Shown piece by piece: positions 60,950-64,000 of a stretch of 64,000 bases of DNA. The translations under genes were made by a program, and so were the position numbers. The notes under the pieces were generated by a model. The model had not been told where the DNA came from, made no database searches, and saw only the letters and a list, made by a program, of their open reading frames with translations. This DNA is from Isoetes taiwanensis (lineage: Eukaryota > Streptophyta > Lycopodiopsida > Isoetales > Isoetaceae), in the NCBI GenBank assembly GCA_021234155.1, contig JAJEKV010000485.1:1-64000 (forward strand), read 5' to 3'. Within the stretch, counting starts at the first letter, position 1. Each line of letters begins with the position of its first letter.

Positions 60950-62714
60950 ATGCTTCGACAATTTCATATCAGAGCTACCACAACAGGGGCGGTCAAGCTT
61001 ACCTGTTGTAAGATCCTTTTGTTTCTGTCTAGTGCAAATGCATCCTTGTATTGGTACTTGAAAACATGGAAATTTTTTGGTTGGTTATTAAAATGTTTTA
61101 CTCCCACCAAGCCTGGTGTGCTATTGGGAGCTATGACAAGTGTGGCATATGTTATCAAACAGACGAGATCAGATGCTTTACGAAGAAAATTCTTGTTTTA
61201 TATAATGCAGACTGCAGATTCTTATGAGGAATGGAAACATGGAGCTAGTTTGCTTGAGAAATGTTTTAATTTCCATAGCCACAAGGACTGTGACTTTTAT
61301 GATGAAGAGCTTATCATAGCCAAACTGGAAGAATTAGGAGGGTGCAAAACTGAGAACATGATGTTTTGTCTTAGGGCAGATTTGGTAAGAAACCTTGGAA
61401 ATATATGCAATCCAGAGATCCATCAAGGGAGATTACACATGCCTCCACACAAAGGAGGTAATGATTCATCTGCAGACTATATGTGCATCAGAATATTTTA
61501 GTCAGGAAGAAAAGATTGCATTTTTTAATGAAAGCAGACATGCATTTGGCAAGACTGCATTGCTTCTCAGCGGTGGTGCTGCATTAGGAGCATTTCACTT
61601 GGGTGTAGTTGGAACCCTAATTCAGCACAATCTTCTGCCTAGAGTAATTGCAGGATCTAGTGCAGGATCTATCGTTGGCGCCTTCACAGCAACTAAATCA
61701 TGGGCAGAGTTGCAACTGTTTTTTGATGATCCAACATCTCCCATGGATTTTTTTGAGTCCATGGGTGGTATATTCAATATAGCACATAAACTTTTTACAA
61801 AGGGAGCTCTTCAGGATATAGGAGCTTTACAACGCCAGATGCGCAAAATAATTGGGGATTTGACATTTCAGGAGGCATATGACCTTACAGGCAGAGTGTT
61901 AGGAATATCAGTTTGTTCTACTAGAAGACACGAGCCACCTAGGTTGTTAAATTATTTAACATCACCTCATGTTGTTATCTGGAGTGCAGTAGCAGCCTCC
62001 TGTGCCTTTCCTGGTCTTTTTGAGGCACAAGAATTGATGGCAAAGAATAGGCAGGGCCACTTGGTCCCATATCATCACACTTTATCACATGTTGGCCAGA
62101 GACCATGGCGAGACGGAAGCTTGGAAAATGACCTGCCTGTTATGAAACTCAAGGAATTGTTCAATGTGAACCATTTTATAGTCAGCCAGGCTAACCATCA
62201 CATAGCACCTCTCCTAAGGTTGAAAGAGTTTGTAAGAGCGTGTGGCGGAATTTTGCTGCTAAATTAGCACAATTGGTACTTATGGAAGTGAAACATAGGT
62301 GTAATCAGGTCTTAGAATTGGGGTTAGGCATGAGAAATGTAGCGCAATTCTTTGCGCAGGACTGGGAAGGAGATATAACCATAGTCATGCCAGCTACACT
62401 TGGCCAGATTGTGAGGATGATACAAAAATCCTACTATATCAGATCTTAGGAAGGCTGTTATGCAAGGCAGAAGATGTACATGGCCAAAGTTGTCAGCAAT
62501 TGAAGCCAATTGTGGAATAGAACTCATGTTAGATGAATGTTCTTTTAAGCTTAACGATATCACTAGGCTATCAAACACAAGAAACAATTGTGGAATAGAG
62601 CTCATGTTAGGTGAATGCACTTTTAAGCTTACTGATACCACTAGGCTATCAAACACAAGAGAAGAACTGTGTCAGCCAAAAACAACTTGTAAAATGCAGA
62701 ATGGCAGCCTATGA
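60950..62714 (+). CDS. SDP1-like: SDP1-like patatin-domain triacylglycerol lipase, frame-broken
   Basis: The family hydrolyses stored triacylglycerol at the oil-body surface, mainly in germinating seeds or spores. Residues 1-80 include a hydrophobic stretch ([19 protein letters not shown]). A DUF3336 domain spans about 85-170 ([38 protein letters not shown]). The patatin domain follows in another frame: oxyanion loop [10 protein letters not shown] at 61569-61598, nucleophile serine in GSSAG at 61659, and aspartate of the catalytic pair in [10 protein letters not shown] at 62112. Then come [19 protein letters not shown] and [13 protein letters not shown]. Frame breaks: about 61457; about 62245; and about 62430 (an A-run one base too long). 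All three are single-event indels, so sequencing error or recent decay are both possible. Usual length is 750-850 aa; here about 585, with the variable C-terminal tail missing. The first ATG at 60950 fits the family's start. Confidence 0.85.
62508..62663 (+). repeat. 78-bp (26-codon) tandem duplication in the lipase C-terminus
   Basis: AATTGTGGAATAG begins at 62508 and again at 62586. The two 78-bp copies encode [17 protein letters not shown] and [17 protein letters not shown], each followed by ITRLSNTR or TTRLSNTR. In known SDP1 proteins the NCGIEL segment occurs once, so this is a local in-frame duplication. Differences between the copies suggest it is not brand new. Confidence 0.85.
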
Positions 62715-62995
62715 AGAACTTGTAAAATGCATCAATTATTCTCGGGCATTTTAAATGACTCATCGTACTGCAGAACAAAAGGAAAAAACTTCCTCCAGTC
62801 ATACTTTAATGTCTGCTCTCGGATGAAGAACTGTGGCAGCCTGTCAAGCCAAAACAACTTGTAAAATGCAGAATGGCAGCCTATGAAGAACTTGTAAAAT
62901 GCATCAATTATTCTCGGGCATTTTAAATGACTCATCGTACCGTTAATGTCTGCTCTCGGATGAAGACCGAACCTCTGTTCTGCCGATGGAAGACG
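62679..62995 (+). repeat. 172-bp tandem duplication downstream of the lipase
   Basis: The segment from AACAACTTGTAAAATGCAG through TAAATGACTCATCGTAC and GTCTGCTCTCGGATGAAGA occurs twice, starting at 62681 and 62853. The second copy lacks about 45 bp. The stop codon of the lipase lies in the first copy. Within each copy CTTGTAAAATGCA also appears twice. Confidence 0.85.
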
Positions 62996-64000
62996 AAAGA
63001 ATACACATCATATAGTGTAGGCTGTCTTAAAATTTGAAGGGCCCAACTCAAAGGAATTCAGCGGCAAACACTCCATAATGCCTCTTGTTGAACAATAACA
63101 AACCGCTCGAATTGCCATCATAATTAGCATAGGGCCACATAATTCACATGCTAGATGCATTGGCCAGAAGTCAGGAAAGGTCCATGTAAGAAATGACTTG
63201 CAATTATTTGTGTTCGAAAAATAACAAGTATGATGCAACAAGCTCTTATTTTAAGCTCTTATTTTGTTCATTTTCACTTCATTACTTCATGGAAGATTCT
63301 ACATATCAATCAATTAGTATTGTGTATTCTGCTAAACCTTTAATCAATGGATACCAGCTCTGCTTTAGAATGTTACTAAAAACCTAGAATTTAGAAATAG
63401 AACTAACTCAAAGCTATTCTAAGCATCAGAACATAACATAACAATAGAAGCATATGCTTATTCTAGATGGCAATAAAATTTACAACGCCGGTTTTTAAAT
63501 ATATAGCTTTTGCAAGCATGTTATATGTCTACAACTACTTAATGGGATAATGTATGGATGGGTGTAAGGTAATCGAGACTCCATTATGCAATGGAAGGAG
63601 GGGGTCCACGACGATCGGCCAGAGGCCTAAGTGTATCTCTTTCCATTGCATATAGAGGATCAATTGACTTAGAATAATTGGGCGCCAAGCGTGTCTCCAC
63701 TACGATAGAGGACCAATTAATTTACATCCACAATACAATAATTGGGAAGGAAATGACGCATGGAACGTCGATTACCATTTCATAATAATAAAAACAATAA
63801 TAATCCTAGAATTGGAAAGCATGATGAAAATATTACTATAATTTGCTATTATTGATATAGCTTTAGTTCTAACTTGAAATTTACAATAGAGCTCCTCCTA
63901 AATTTGCAGGCCACAAGAGTACCTCCACTATTTTTGTCATGTAGTAGCATGTCCTGCAGCCTGTTCATATTATTCAAAGTTCTGCGCTAGATTGATTAGT
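62996..64000. other. Right flank, no gene seen
   Basis: A/T-rich DNA without recognised coding sequence. A 12-bp perfect inverted repeat, TATGCAATGGAA (63585-63596) and TTCCATTGCATA (63641-63652), encloses 44 bp. Confidence 0.5.

Overview
This looks like nuclear DNA of a land plant with a large genome full of transposable elements. The evidence is plant-type Ty3/gypsy integrase remnants, an initiator-Met tRNA primer site, tRNA-derived SINEs, non-LTR (LINE) remnants and one plant SDP1-type triacylglycerol lipase gene. A DUF7869-family gene and a Penelope-like reverse transcriptase would fit a fern or other early-diverging lineage better than a flowering plant, but that is inference. I see no prokaryotic features, rRNA genes, tRNA genes or CRISPR array. 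Nearly every coding remnant is broken by small indels, so the locus is decayed, or the assembly is indel-rich, or both.

Layout. 1-1570: 3' part of a non-LTR reverse transcriptase (+). 1578-6845: a 200-bp gypsy LTR and integrase tail (-), split by a second LINE insertion (2115-3995, -), then a gag-like scrap and the first copy of a 1.5-kb LTR that starts TGTGACG and ends CGTCACA. 5355-22989: nine head-to-tail units of about 1.72 kb, each one LTR plus the primer-binding site and about 400 bp of leader. A 2.5-kb Helitron-like insertion (7665-10209) interrupts unit 2. 22990-23105: a SINE. 23106-30267: a degenerate purine-rich internal region that ends in a polypurine tract and the start of a related LTR (30268). 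It holds a cluster of strong hairpins. 30430-30905: a LINE scrap and a (TA)n microsatellite. 30906-43306: three copies of a 3.5-kb unit carrying exon-like fragments, the first interrupted by another 2.5-kb Helitron-like insertion (33454-35985). 43307-43740: a retroposon poly-T tail and a CACTA-like terminus.

44189-47585 is a direct duplicate of 1578-6845 without the LINE insertion. In it the 1.5-kb LTR stands alone, followed by the pentamer CCGGG, which also precedes the first LTR of the array. 48281-50205 holds two pieces of a Penelope-like reverse transcriptase (-). About 50640-58354 holds a possibly undescribed DNA transposon: minus-strand genes with an En/Spm-like protein segment, three clusters of the palindrome GTGTATTC/GAATACAC, and a plus-strand DUF7869 gene whose conserved acidic motifs resemble a DDE/RNase-H transposase. 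58940-59070 is a SINE.

60950-62714 is the only recognisable host gene, an SDP1-like lipase with DUF3336 and patatin domains. All catalytic motifs are visible, but there are three frame breaks and a 26-residue tandem duplication near the C-terminus.

The window therefore reads as layers of mobile elements inserted into one another and amplified in tandem, with one lipase gene at the right edge. No genes form an operon or shared pathway. The functional links are within elements (LTR with primer site, and transposase with palindromes).
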